Origin: Mesorhizobium sp. B2-1-1
Lineage (GTDB): Bacteria > Pseudomonadota > Alphaproteobacteria > Rhizobiales > Rhizobiaceae
Assembly (NCBI RefSeq): GCF_006442975.2
Contig: NZ_CP083954.1
Coordinates: 2,673,501-2,737,500 of the forward strand
Direction of reading: 5' to 3'
DNA: 64,000 nt
Translations under genes and position numbers: made by a program
Part shown: piece by piece, positions 43,314 to 52,047 of the stretch
Numbering within the stretch: the first letter of the stretch is position 1
Layout: each line of letters starts with the position of its first letter
Notes under the pieces: model-generated
Seen by the model: the letters and a program-made list of their open reading frames with translations, nothing else
The model's database searches: none
Told to the model about the DNA's origin: nothing

Positions 43314-44027
43314 TTAGTTGCAGCCAGACCACGCCGCTGCGGCATCTCCGAAAGAGCGATTGTATTGGCAGTTCTGCCGTTCGACGTCTTGCCGTCTTTC
43401 TTCCTCTTCGCGCTGGATCTCCATCACAGCCTCGTCACGAGTTTGCCCATTGGCATCGACTGGCTCCTGCGCGTTGGCAAGCTCTTCAAGATACGTTTCT
43501 AGATTACTGGCGCCGATCTTGTTACCGAGTTCAGCGGCTTGCCTCGAATGTTCGATGGCCGCCGCTTGATCCACAGGACCTCCCAAGCCGTTCCATTCCA
43601 GGTAGCCCAGCTCGGCCATTGCCGCAGGCAGTGACTGTGCTTCCTTCAACCAAGCTCGCGCGGACGTGTAGTCTTTTTCATCCGCGAGTGCGGCCGCATA
43701 CATATATTCCGCGAAGACGTAGCCTTTTTGGATTGCAAGGTTCAGCCCAACACTAGCAGCCTCTTTGTTGCCCTCCGCCTGATAAACTCTGGCGAGATGA
43801 TAGATGTCGCTACTCTTTACCTTATCCTGGACCATCGCGGCTTGGCAGTGCTTTTTCGCTTCAGCGATATCAATCTTATCAAATTCGACGCCTTTGCCCT
43901 CATATCCAGGTTCGTCTGGGTGAGCGGCGAGTCGATCGCAAGCCGCAGAAGCTGTCTCGTAATCCTCGGCGTGAGAATTGACCGTCGAGAGTGCGATGCC
44001 GACCAAAAGCAGCGTTGCAACACGCAT
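43314..44027 (-). CDS. Secreted Sel1/TPR-like repeat protein
   Basis: A 237-residue protein with a signal peptide (MRVATLLLVGIALSTVNSHA) and helical repeats of the Sel1/TPR kind (AKKHCQAAMVQDKVKSSDIY, AYMYAAALADEKDYTSARAW, AELGYLEWNGLGGPVDQAAA). GGAGG stands seven bases before the ATG. It converges with the adhesin operon and starts 86 bp from the end of the ABC transporter gene on the same strand. Likely a periplasmic protein-interaction factor; partner unknown. Its GC is a little lower than that of its neighbours. Confidence 0.8.
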   Translation of the reverse strand: MRVATLLLVGIALSTVNSHAEDYETASAACDRLAAHPDEPGYEGKGVEFDKIDIAEAKKHCQAAMVQDKVKSSDIYHLARVYQAEGNKEAASVGLNLAIQKGYVFAEYMYAAALADEKDYTSARAWLKEAQSLPAAMAELGYLEWNGLGGPVDQAAAIEHSRQAAELGNKIGASNLETYLEELANAQEPVDANGQTRDEAVMEIQREEEERRQDVERQNCQYNRSFGDAAAAWSGCN

Positions 44028-44112
44028 GGCTGTGCCTCCATAAGCGGATCTTATCAAAAGGCAAAAGGTGGTAGTAAGTCGGCAATTGGATGTAGGTCTT
44101 CTTTCAGGCCGC

Positions 44113-46098
44113 CTACTCCAGCTCGCGCGGCCTTTGGGCCGCAGCGCCGGAGCCCCACAAGGCGCGCCTGAGCAGGTTCCGTCCGCCCTTGCGCGGGACA
44201 AGATTAATATCGCTGACAAGCTTTGCGCCGCCCTCGCGCCGCTCCAATGTGATCTTACGGCTGTGGAAGGCTTCCAGCTCGGCGCGATGCGCCACACTTA
44301 TGATGGTCACCTTCGGCAATTCATGGATGACCGTCTCCATCATCTTGTCCTGGCTCTTCTCATCGAACGCCGAGGTCGCTTCGTCCAGAACGACGATATC
44401 GGGATGGTGCAGCAGGAGGCGCGCGAAGGCGAGCCGCTGCTTTTCGCCACCCGACAGGGTCTGGTCCCAGGGCGCGTCTTCCTCGATCCGGTCCTTGAGA
44501 TAATCGAGCCCCACCTTGTCGAGGGCGGCGTTGATCTTCTCCAGCGTCCAGTTCTCGGCGGCGGCCGGATAGGCGACCGCGCGGCGCAGCGTCCCGGAGG
44601 GGATGTAGGGACGTTGCGGCAGCATGAACAGCCGCCTGCCGGGGTGGAAGTCGACGCTGCCGCCACCCCACGGCCAAAGGCCCGCGACGGCCCGCACCAG
44701 CGTGCTCTTGCCCGAACCGGATTCGCCGGCCACCAGCACCCGCTCGCCAGGCTCGATCTCGACCTCGGTTTCCTTGACCACGCCGGTGCCGTCGTCGAGC
44801 GATACCGAGAGATTGTCCAGGCTGAGCATCGCACCGTCTTCGGTTTCGCCGTGCCTGATGCGGCCCAGCGCGTCGCTGCGTTCGGCGCGCTCCAGCCCGT
44901 CAAGCGACATCATCAGCGAGGCAATACGCCGTGCCGAGGCGTTCCAGTCGGCGAGGCGGGGATAGTTGTCGACCAGCCATCCGAACGCGGCCTGCACGAT
45001 GGCGAAGGCTGAGGCAGCCTGCATGATCTGTCCAAGGGTCATGCTGCCTTCGAGAAATTTTGGCGCGCAAAGCAAGATCGGCACGACCGGCGCAAACAGG
45101 CTCGACCCCTGCGACACCAGCGCTGTGCGCATGTGCTGGCCTGTCAGCAGCGCCCATTGCCGGAGCACCGTGCCGAACGTCTTGTCGATGCCGCTGCGCT
45201 CCTCCTCCTCGCCGCCGAGCAAGGCGATGCTCTCGCCGTTTTCGCGCACGCGCGTCAGCGTGTAGCGGAAATCGGCTTCCGCTTGGTTCTTCTGCTCGGA
45301 GAGCCGCACGAAATGGCGGCCGATGACCACCATCGAAGTGGAGGTGATGGCGGCGTAGATCACCGCGGTCACGACCAGGAAGCCGGGAATGGTGACGCTC
45401 CAGCTTCCGATCGGCAAAGTCAGCGCCCCGCCGATCGTCCACAGCACCACGATGAAAGTGGAGGCCGACAAAAACGCGTTGATCACGCCGGAGATGAAAT
45501 CGACGGGCGATTCCGTGGCGATCCGCAAATCCTCCGCGATGCGTGCCTCGGGGTTCGTGTGGTCGCCGCCCACGAGGTTCAGCTGATAGTAGCGGCCGCT
45601 TGCGAGCCAGCGCGCGATGATGGCGGTGGTCGACCAGGAACGCCAGCGGCGCTGGATCGTCATGCGAAGGTAGACTTGCGCGACGACAAGGCTTGCGCTT
45701 CCAACCACGAGCGGCGGGAACACGGCGCTGAGCACATAGACGGTGTGGGCGTTGCGCTGCTCGATGGCGTCGAAGATCGAGCGGTTCCAGATGTTGATCC
45801 CATACTGGAAGCCGACATTGATGCATATCAGCATCAACAGCCCGATCGTGAACGGCCAGGCCAGCTTGTCGCCGCGCGTGCTCCAGTAGCCGCGCGCGCT
45901 GATCCAGAAGCGCCTCAGCAGGTATCGCTTGCGCGCCTGCTCGGCCTCCTGCGGCGTCAGCTCCGGACCGGGTTCGATGGCCCCGGGCGGCGGCGCAGCC
46001 TCGCCCACGACCTCGGACGCAACTTCGACTGTCGAGGCCTTCTCCTGGTGCGACTTCTCTGCCTTGCGCCGCCTGGCGCCGTCGACCGTTTTCGGCAT
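44113..46098 (-). CDS. ABC transporter of the YddA/BclA type (SbmA-BacA-like membrane domain fused to an ATPase)
   Basis: The 661-residue protein fuses a six-helix membrane domain (about 80-390) of the SbmA/BacA/ABCD type with an ATPase domain. Walker A GESGSGKST lies at 458-466, LSGGEKQR at 548-555 and Walker B DIVVLDE at 567-573. A charged, Ala/Pro-rich N-terminal tail of about 60 residues precedes the first helix. In Bradyrhizobium, BclA of this architecture imports nodule-specific cysteine-rich peptides and is needed for bacteroid differentiation; E. coli YddA is a related protein. Peptide transport here is an inference. Confidence 0.88.
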   Translation of the reverse strand: MPKTVDGARRRKAEKSHQEKASTVEVASEVVGEAAPPPGAIEPGPELTPQEAEQARKRYLLRRFWISARGYWSTRGDKLAWPFTIGLLMLICINVGFQYGINIWNRSIFDAIEQRNAHTVYVLSAVFPPLVVGSASLVVAQVYLRMTIQRRWRSWSTTAIIARWLASGRYYQLNLVGGDHTNPEARIAEDLRIATESPVDFISGVINAFLSASTFIVVLWTIGGALTLPIGSWSVTIPGFLVVTAVIYAAITSTSMVVIGRHFVRLSEQKNQAEADFRYTLTRVRENGESIALLGGEEEERSGIDKTFGTVLRQWALLTGQHMRTALVSQGSSLFAPVVPILLCAPKFLEGSMTLGQIMQAASAFAIVQAAFGWLVDNYPRLADWNASARRIASLMMSLDGLERAERSDALGRIRHGETEDGAMLSLDNLSVSLDDGTGVVKETEVEIEPGERVLVAGESGSGKSTLVRAVAGLWPWGGGSVDFHPGRRLFMLPQRPYIPSGTLRRAVAYPAAAENWTLEKINAALDKVGLDYLKDRIEEDAPWDQTLSGGEKQRLAFARLLLHHPDIVVLDEATSAFDEKSQDKMMETVIHELPKVTIISVAHRAELEAFHSRKITLERREGGAKLVSDINLVPRKGGRNLLRRALWGSGAAAQRPRELE

Positions 46099-46394
46099 GA
46101 GTTCAGCCTCGGATGTAACGGCGACAACGGCCTAAAAATCAAAAAGTTTCACCAGGCCCGCTCCAGACGGCGCCATGGGTCTCCCCGTGCTCCCCTGCTC
46201 GACCCGCGATGCCGCCAGCCGCCGCTGGACAATTCGCCAGCCGGCGGGCCCGTTTAGCGACGGTCTCCTCGCAGCCGGAACGAGACCGTGTGCTTGGAAC
46301 CAATGATGGGCGAGACTGTTTAGCCATGAACTTCGATGCGACGCCGACGTCCCGGCCCGGTCGGGTGAGCAGCGACCTTGAGGAGCCCCTTGTC

Positions 46395-46835
46395 ATGAAG
46401 ATTTCGTCCAGATTTCGTTCAGTCGCCATCGCCGTCATCACTGCCGCGGGCGTTGGCTTTGCCAGTGTCGCGCACGCCGACACCGGAACGATCCGCTTCT
46501 CCATCTACAAGGCGGCCTTCTTCATCGGCGGCGCCGGAGGCGAGGGCACGCTGACCTTCCATGGCCGCCGGTATCCGATCTCGGTCGGCGGCATTTCGGG
46601 CGGCCTCGCCTTCGGTGCCTCCAAGACCTATTTCCGGGGCACCGTGCGCCATATCAAGCGCGCCCGGGACGTGACGGGTGTGTACGGCGCGGCGGGCGGC
46701 GGCGGCGCGCTCGGCAAGGGCGCCCAGGTGATCGTCATGACCAACGACAAGGGCGCCCAGCTCGAGCTCACGGGCAGGCAGGTAGGGCTGCAAGTCAACG
46801 CCGATCTCAGCGGCATGAGCATCACGGTGAAGTGA
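46395..46835 (+). CDS. Secreted DUF1134/EipA-like protein
   Basis: A 146-residue protein with a signal peptide (SVAIAVITAAGVGFASVAHA) and a glycine-rich beta fold: FFIGGAGGEGTLTFHGRRYP, SVGGISGGLAFGASKTYFRG, YGAAGGGGALGKGAQVIVMT. The pattern recalls DUF1134/EipA envelope proteins of alphaproteobacteria, which affect cell-envelope integrity in Brucella. The ATG at 46395 follows GAGGAGC; the frame extends further upstream without good evidence. Confidence 0.78.
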   Translation: MKISSRFRSVAIAVITAAGVGFASVAHADTGTIRFSIYKAAFFIGGAGGEGTLTFHGRRYPISVGGISGGLAFGASKTYFRGTVRHIKRARDVTGVYGAAGGGGALGKGAQVIVMTNDKGAQLELTGRQVGLQVNADLSGMSITVK

Positions 46836-46883
46836 GGGCGATCACTGCGTCGGTGTTTCCAGGGATGAGCCGGCGGCCCCTCC

Positions 46884-47870
46884 CTACCGCTCCTCCACGA
46901 TCCGCAGATAGGCCGCCGTCACGAACAGCACGATCAGGCCGAACAGGATCCTTCTTGCCCCCTCCGGCATCTGCAAAATCGTCAGCAGCGTCGTCAGCAC
47001 GGTCAGGATCAAGGCACCGATGATGGTGCCGGTATAGCCGCCGCGGCCGCCGAAGATGGAGGTGCCGCCGATGACGGCGGCGGCCACGGAGGGCAGCACC
47101 AGCGGTTCGGCGAGGGACAGGGAAGGGGCCTTGATCAAGCCGATATAGAGCAAGCCGGTGATGCCGGCGAGCAGGCTGGAGAGGACGTAGAGCGCGGTGA
47201 TGACCTGCCAGTAGCGCACGCCGGAAAGGCGGGTCGCGCGCTCATTGTCGCCGACGGCGTAGAGCAGGCGGCCGAAACCGGTGCGGTTGAGGCCGAAGAC
47301 GATCAGCACCGCGACGGGGACGAACAGAAGCAGCGCGTTGGGAAACCCTGCGGTCACGCCGGTGCCGAGCCAGGCGAGGAAATCGGGGATCTTGGCGCCC
47401 GAGGCGATCACCGTGCGTTGATAGACCTGCAGGAAGCCGGTGCCGATCAGGCTGGTGCCCAGCGTCATGATCAGCGGATGGACGCGGAAGACGCCGACGC
47501 CGATGCCGTTGACGAGGCCGATCATTACCGCCGGCATCATCGCCAGGAGGAAGGCCACGGCCGGGTCCTGGTTGACGGCTTGCGTAGCCATGATGAAGGC
47601 GCTCATCGTCGCCACCGTGCCGACAGAGAGATCGATGCCGCCGGTCAGCATGGTCATGGTCTGGCAGCCGGCAAGGATCGCCAAGGGAATGGCGAATTTG
47701 ATGGTGTTGGCGATCCAGCGCTCGTTGACGATGCCGGGGCGCAGGATCTGCAAAATCACAACCAGGATGACCAGCAGGATGACCAGCGGAATCAGCGGCC
47801 GGTCGGCCATGAAGCGTTTGACACGGCGGCCGAAGGGGACGGGTTGGGGCGTGATTGCGGTGGTGCTCAT
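46884..47870 (-). CDS. Sugar ABC transporter permease (second of two)
   Basis: This 328-residue BPD_transp_2-type permease has eight to ten hydrophobic segments and the family motif GGIDLSVGTVATMSAF near the middle and PSVAAAVIGGTSIFGGRGGY towards the end. It pairs with the other permease to form a ribose/galactofuranose-type importer. It lies 229 bp downstream of the first permease, the gap being occupied by a palindromic element, and is the last gene of the locus. Confidence 0.93.
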   Translation of the reverse strand: MSTTAITPQPVPFGRRVKRFMADRPLIPLVILLVILVVILQILRPGIVNERWIANTIKFAIPLAILAGCQTMTMLTGGIDLSVGTVATMSAFIMATQAVNQDPAVAFLLAMMPAVMIGLVNGIGVGVFRVHPLIMTLGTSLIGTGFLQVYQRTVIASGAKIPDFLAWLGTGVTAGFPNALLLFVPVAVLIVFGLNRTGFGRLLYAVGDNERATRLSGVRYWQVITALYVLSSLLAGITGLLYIGLIKAPSLSLAEPLVLPSVAAAVIGGTSIFGGRGGYTGTIIGALILTVLTTLLTILQMPEGARRILFGLIVLFVTAAYLRIVEER

Positions 47871-47894
47871 GGGGTGGCTCTTGTCTGCAAATGT

Positions 47895-48076
47895 AGCGCC
47901 CTACGGCGGCCCCCTCTGTCCTGCCGGACATCTCCCCCTCTAGGGGGGAGATCGGACGGGGTGACGGCTTTCGCAAATTGTCGGCGTTGCAAGAATGAGC
48001 GAGCCGCCGAAGCTCCCAATCTCCCCCCTTGAGGGGGAGATGTCCGGCAGGACAGAGGGGGGCGCCGTAGAGCGCT
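47895..48076. repeat. Palindromic intergenic element, copy 3, between the two permease genes
   Basis: A full-length copy of about 180 bp with inverted arms CTACGGCGGCCCCCTCTGTC and the complementary CAGGACAGAGGGGGGCGCCG, inner hairpins of CTCCCCC/GGGGGAG, and a core with GCTTTCGCAAATTGTCGG. Transcription of the permease genes should pass through it and would produce a large stem-loop. Confidence 0.8.
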
Positions 48077-48099
48077 ATGCGCCAATTCATTCTCCCTCA

Positions 48100-49071
48100 T
48101 CATTGCCGACCCCGCATCGTAATGAAAGCCCCGAACATCACCACGGCGACCATGATGAGGCCCTCGATGATGGCGGTGACGTTGGGATCAATGGCGAGCA
48201 GGGTGAGATCGGTGCGCACCAGGCGCAGCACGAAGACGGCGACGATGGGGCCGAGCAGGCCGCCCTTGCCGCCGCCCAGCGCCACGCCGCCCAGCACCAC
48301 GGCCGCGACGCTGGCGAGCAGATAGGGGCCGGGAATAGGAGCGCCGATGCCGGTGCTCATGGTCAGCGCCAGGCCGCCCATGGCCGCGAACAGGCCCGAC
48401 AGCGCATAGGCGATGATGCGGGTGCGCTTGACCGGCACGCCGCTGCGGAACGCCGCCAGCTCGCTCGAGCCGATGGCGTAGATGGACAGGCCGAGGCGCG
48501 AGCGCCGCAGCGGTATCCAGACGATGCAGAGGCAGATGATCAGCACCAGCAGAGCCTTCGGCAGCCAGGCGTCGATGTTCTGCGGCAGGCCGGGTATCGG
48601 GACCGTGCCTGAAATCATCGCCTTCAGCCATTCGGCGGCGGCGCCGCCCGGCGCGCCGAGCACCAGAAGAGCCGCCCCTTGCAACACGAACAGCATGGCG
48701 AGCGTCACCACGATGTCGGGGACACGGGTGGCGACAATGAGCAGGCCGTTGAGCGCGCCGAGCACAAACCCCATGGCCAGTACGAAAGGCACCACGAACA
48801 GCGCGTATTCTTCCGAGGCGCCGGCCATCATCGAGGCGGCGGTGACGCTGGTCAGCGCCATCATGGCGGCGACCGACAGATCGATGCCGCCGGCGATGAC
48901 GACGACGGTCTGCGCGGCCACGGCAAAGGCGTAGGGCAAGACGGCCCGCGCCAGCGAGCCGAAATCGCCGCTGCCGTAGCCGGGCTGGATCAGCTTGGTG
49001 ACGACGAACAGCACGATGAGGAGGGCGAACAGGCCGGCGACCCAGCCCTGGCGGCGCAGGAGATGGCTCAT
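48100..49071 (-). CDS. Sugar ABC transporter permease (first of two)
   Basis: The 323-residue permease has the motif GGIDLSVAAMMALTSV and the C-terminal LASVAAVVLGGVALGGGKGG of ribose-type (RbsC) permeases. Its start overlaps the ATPase stop by four bases (ATGA), so the two are translationally coupled. Confidence 0.93.
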   Translation of the reverse strand: MSHLLRRQGWVAGLFALLIVLFVVTKLIQPGYGSGDFGSLARAVLPYAFAVAAQTVVVIAGGIDLSVAAMMALTSVTAASMMAGASEEYALFVVPFVLAMGFVLGALNGLLIVATRVPDIVVTLAMLFVLQGAALLVLGAPGGAAAEWLKAMISGTVPIPGLPQNIDAWLPKALLVLIICLCIVWIPLRRSRLGLSIYAIGSSELAAFRSGVPVKRTRIIAYALSGLFAAMGGLALTMSTGIGAPIPGPYLLASVAAVVLGGVALGGGKGGLLGPIVAVFVLRLVRTDLTLLAIDPNVTAIIEGLIMVAVVMFGAFITMRGRQ

Positions 49072-50618
49072 GGCGTCGCCTCCGGCGCATCCGGGGCATT
49101 TGCTGTCGGGTCCGCCAAAATGCCGATATCGGCCTTGACGCCGCGCGGCAGGCCGTAGGCGGCGCGCATCAGTGCCGGCTCGTCCGCTTCCTCGACCGGG
49201 AAGATATCGACGACGCGGCCGCCGAAGATGACGATGACGCGATCGCAGACGCGCTGCACCTCTTCGAGTTCCGAGGTGTAGAACAGCACCGACTTGCCGT
49301 GGCCGGCGAGCTCGCGCAGCAATTTATAGATCTCCTGCTTGGTGCCGACATCGATGCCGCGCGTCGGGTCGAAGCACAGGATGGTGCGGGCATCCGCCGC
49401 GATCCAGCGGGCGATGGTCACCTTCTGCTGGTTGCCGCCGGACAGGCGCTGCACCTCGCCTTGCGCGCGGGTGTCGATCTGGAGGCGCGCGATGGCGCTC
49501 GCCACCGTGGCGCGCTCCTTGCGCATGGCGATCGGCCCCCAGTTGCGCAAGGCGGCGCTGAAGGGCAGCGCGATGTTCTCGCGCACCGAGCGCTGCATGG
49601 CGAGGGCTTCGGAACGGTCGCCCGGCACATAGGCGATGCCGGCGCGGATGGCGTCGATCGGATGGGTGAATTTCGCCGGCTGGGCGTCGACCTCGATCGT
49701 GCCGCCGGACGGTTTGATCGAGCCGGCAAGGGCGGCGAACAATTCATCCTGGCCCTGGCCTTCGAGCGCGACGACGCCGGCGACCTCGCCGTCGGCGAGC
49801 TCGAAGGAGACGTCGTTGAGCTTGGTGCCGACGCGCAGATTGCGCACGGCGAGACGCGGGCGGGCAGGGGCCGATGTGGCGGCCTGGCCGGCGGCGCGGG
49901 CGGTCACCTTGGTCTTCTCGATGCGGGCGCCGAGCATCAGCTCGACGATCTTTTCCTCCACGCCGGGCTCGATGTCGAGAACGCCGACGGTCGCGCCGTC
50001 GCGCAGCACGGTGGCGCGGTCGCAGAGCGCCGAGATCTCGACGAAGCGGTGCGAGATGAAGATCACGGCGCGGCCGCTGTCGCCCTGGCGACGCACGACT
50101 TCCAGCACCTTTTCGGCAAGATTTGCGGGGAGCGCCGCGGTCATCTCGTCGAGCAGCAGCACGTCGGGCTCGACGGCGAGCGCCCGCGCCAGGTCGAGCA
50201 CGCGCAGCACCGCCAGCGGAATGTCGCGCGCGGTGTCGCGCAGGTCGAGGTCGGGAATGCCAAGTTCGCGCACCCAGGCGCGGAACGGCTCGACGGGCGT
50301 GCCGGTCAGCCGCAGATTGGACAGTATGTCGAGATCGGGGATCAGCGACGGTTCCTGGTAGACGGGCAGAAGGCCAGCGCGGCGCGCGGCGGCGGGCGAG
50401 CGTATGTCACGCGCCTCGCCACGGATCAGCACGCGCCCGGCCGAGGCAGGAACCGCGCCGGTCAGGATCTTCACCAGCGTCGACTTGCCGGCGCCATTGG
50501 CGCCCATCAGGGCATGCACCTCACCCGGCAGGACAGACAGCGACGCGTCGCGCAGCGCGGCAACCGCACCGTAATTCTTGGCGACGCCGGAGGCGTCGAG
50601 GAGGGGTTTGGTGGTCAA
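49068..50618 (-). CDS. Sugar ABC transporter ATPase (double domain)
   Basis: This 516-residue ATPase has two fused nucleotide-binding domains, as in RbsA/XylG-type importers. The N-terminal domain has GANGAGKST at 39-47 and LLLDEMTAAL, but its signature is degenerate (PLAVLRVLDLARALAV). The C-terminal domain has an altered P-loop (EGQGQDEL), normal in this family, and an intact LSGGNQQKVTIARWI. It powers uptake of a sugar or polyol. The binding-protein gene precedes it by 278 bp, with a palindromic element between. Confidence 0.93.
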   Translation of the reverse strand: MTTKPLLDASGVAKNYGAVAALRDASLSVLPGEVHALMGANGAGKSTLVKILTGAVPASAGRVLIRGEARDIRSPAAARRAGLLPVYQEPSLIPDLDILSNLRLTGTPVEPFRAWVRELGIPDLDLRDTARDIPLAVLRVLDLARALAVEPDVLLLDEMTAALPANLAEKVLEVVRRQGDSGRAVIFISHRFVEISALCDRATVLRDGATVGVLDIEPGVEEKIVELMLGARIEKTKVTARAAGQAATSAPARPRLAVRNLRVGTKLNDVSFELADGEVAGVVALEGQGQDELFAALAGSIKPSGGTIEVDAQPAKFTHPIDAIRAGIAYVPGDRSEALAMQRSVRENIALPFSAALRNWGPIAMRKERATVASAIARLQIDTRAQGEVQRLSGGNQQKVTIARWIAADARTILCFDPTRGIDVGTKQEIYKLLRELAGHGKSVLFYTSELEEVQRVCDRVIVIFGGRVVDIFPVEEADEPALMRAAYGLPRGVKADIGILADPTANAPDAPEATP

Positions 50619-50650
50619 ATTGCTGTCCGTACCAGAAACTCAATTGCTGG

Positions 50651-50830
50651 CGCTCTACGGCGCCCCCCTCTGTCCTGCCGGACATCTCCCCCACAAGGGG
50701 GGAGATCGGCCGCAACTTCGGCTTTCGCCAATTTTCAACGTGGCAAGACGAGAGCCGGCGCAGAAACTGCCAATCTCCCCCCAAGTGGGGGAGATGTCCG
50801 GCAGGACAGAGGGGGGCGCCGTAGAGCGCT
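50651..50830. repeat. Palindromic intergenic element, copy 4, between binding protein and ATPase genes
   Basis: A 180-bp copy with arms GCGCTCTACGGCGCCCCCCT and AGGGGGGCGCCGTAGAGCGC, which are almost perfectly complementary, and a core with GGCTTTCGCCAATTTTCAAC. It lies inside the apparent operon, immediately after the highly expressed type of gene (the binding protein), as REP elements do in maltose-type operons. Confidence 0.82.
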
Positions 50831-50896
50831 AACCTATCAAACCTTTGGTTGGCGAGGACGGCAAACGCCATCCTCGCTAGCCAATCAAAATAGCCC

Positions 50897-51946
50897 TTAT
50901 TCCCCCGGCCCCTTGCACGCGACGATCTGGTCCTTGGTGTACGTCGTCCAGTCCGGGATCGAGATCGAGACCGGCCATTCCGGGCTGAGCGACGGATCGG
51001 CGGCGGCTTTCAGCTTGGCCTTGCCTTCCTCGGTGGCGTTCTCCCAGAGCTGCGGCTCGACCAGAACGGTCTGCTGCGCCGGCTTCTTGCCGTCGAGGAT
51101 CTGGAGCGCGAGCGTCACGCCGGCGCCGCCGATCGAGCCGGGATTGGTCACGGCCGCCCCGACCAGGTCCTTGACCGAATTCAGCTGGCCGACGAAACCG
51201 GCATTGTCGGCGCCGACCACGGGCACCATCGGCGCCTGCGATTCCACCAGCGCGTCGACGATGACGTTGTCGATGCCCGAGGTCCATACGCCGTTGAACG
51301 GCGTGCCGGTGGCGAGGAAGGACAGCATCTGCTGCTTGGCCTGGTCCTGCTGCCAGCCGGTGAACACTTCCTGCGCGACCTTCACGTCGGGGAATTCGGC
51401 CAGCGCCTTCTTGAAGCCCTTGTCGCGATCCGAGTCGGCGGAGGCGCCGGCGGCCCCGCGCATATAGAACACCTCACCCTTGCCGCCCATCTGCTGGAAC
51501 AGCCATTTGGCGCCGAGATAGGCATATTGTTCCTGGTTGTTGGAGATGATGTAGGCCGAGGGTTCGGTGACCGCCTGGTCGACGGCGACGACAACGATGC
51601 CGGCCTTGGTGGCTTCCTCCAGCCCGGCCTTGATGCCGGCGGGATCAGCCGGATTGACAACGATGGCGTCGACCTTGGCGCTGATAAGGTTGCGGATGTC
51701 CTCGAGCTGCCCGGCGGCGTCAGTGTTGCGGTGGGCGATGTTGAGCTTGGTCACTTCGCCGGAGGCCAGCGCCTGCGCCTTCATGGCGCAGACCATCTCC
51801 TCGCGCCAGCCATTGCCCTGCACGGTGTTGGAGATGCCGATCGTGTATTTGCCCTCGGCGGACGAGGCGCCCATCGAGGCCAGCAAGGCAGCACCGGCGA
51901 GGAGCGGAACAATGGGCAGCGGCACCATGGTCAGGTATTTCTTCAT
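50897..51946 (-). CDS. Sugar ABC transporter periplasmic binding protein
   Basis: A 349-residue protein of the Peripla_BP_4 type (ribose/galactose binding). The signal peptide has a hydrophobic segment at 8-24 and cleavage after SSA at 28-30; the mature protein opens with KYTIGISNTVQGNGWREEM and contains VDAIVVNPADPAGIKAGLEE and AVDQAVTEPSAYIISNN. A GGAGGAAA ribosome site precedes the ATG. It delivers the ligand to the permease pair; the ligand is unknown but is presumably the substrate of the upstream catabolic genes. Confidence 0.93.
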   Translation of the reverse strand: MKKYLTMVPLPIVPLLAGAALLASMGASSAEGKYTIGISNTVQGNGWREEMVCAMKAQALASGEVTKLNIAHRNTDAAGQLEDIRNLISAKVDAIVVNPADPAGIKAGLEEATKAGIVVVAVDQAVTEPSAYIISNNQEQYAYLGAKWLFQQMGGKGEVFYMRGAAGASADSDRDKGFKKALAEFPDVKVAQEVFTGWQQDQAKQQMLSFLATGTPFNGVWTSGIDNVIVDALVESQAPMVPVVGADNAGFVGQLNSVKDLVGAAVTNPGSIGGAGVTLALQILDGKKPAQQTVLVEPQLWENATEEGKAKLKAAADPSLSPEWPVSISIPDWTTYTKDQIVACKGPGE

Positions 51947-52047
51947 TTCAGATTTCCTCCACTTTGATTTTCATTTCAATTCCAAGTCGTTACACCGGGC
52001 CGCGCAGAAAGAGATTCAGGCGGCGCCTCGATGTTGTTTTTGCGCCT

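Noticed and set aside
49299..51467. A 722-codon plus-strand frame across the ABC ATPase and binding-protein genes
   Set aside because: It lies opposite two clear genes and a repeat, has no ribosome site, and its product is Arg/Ala/Gly-rich without motifs. Similar shadows at 15925-17910, 21868-24072 and 30931-32730 were dropped for the same reason.
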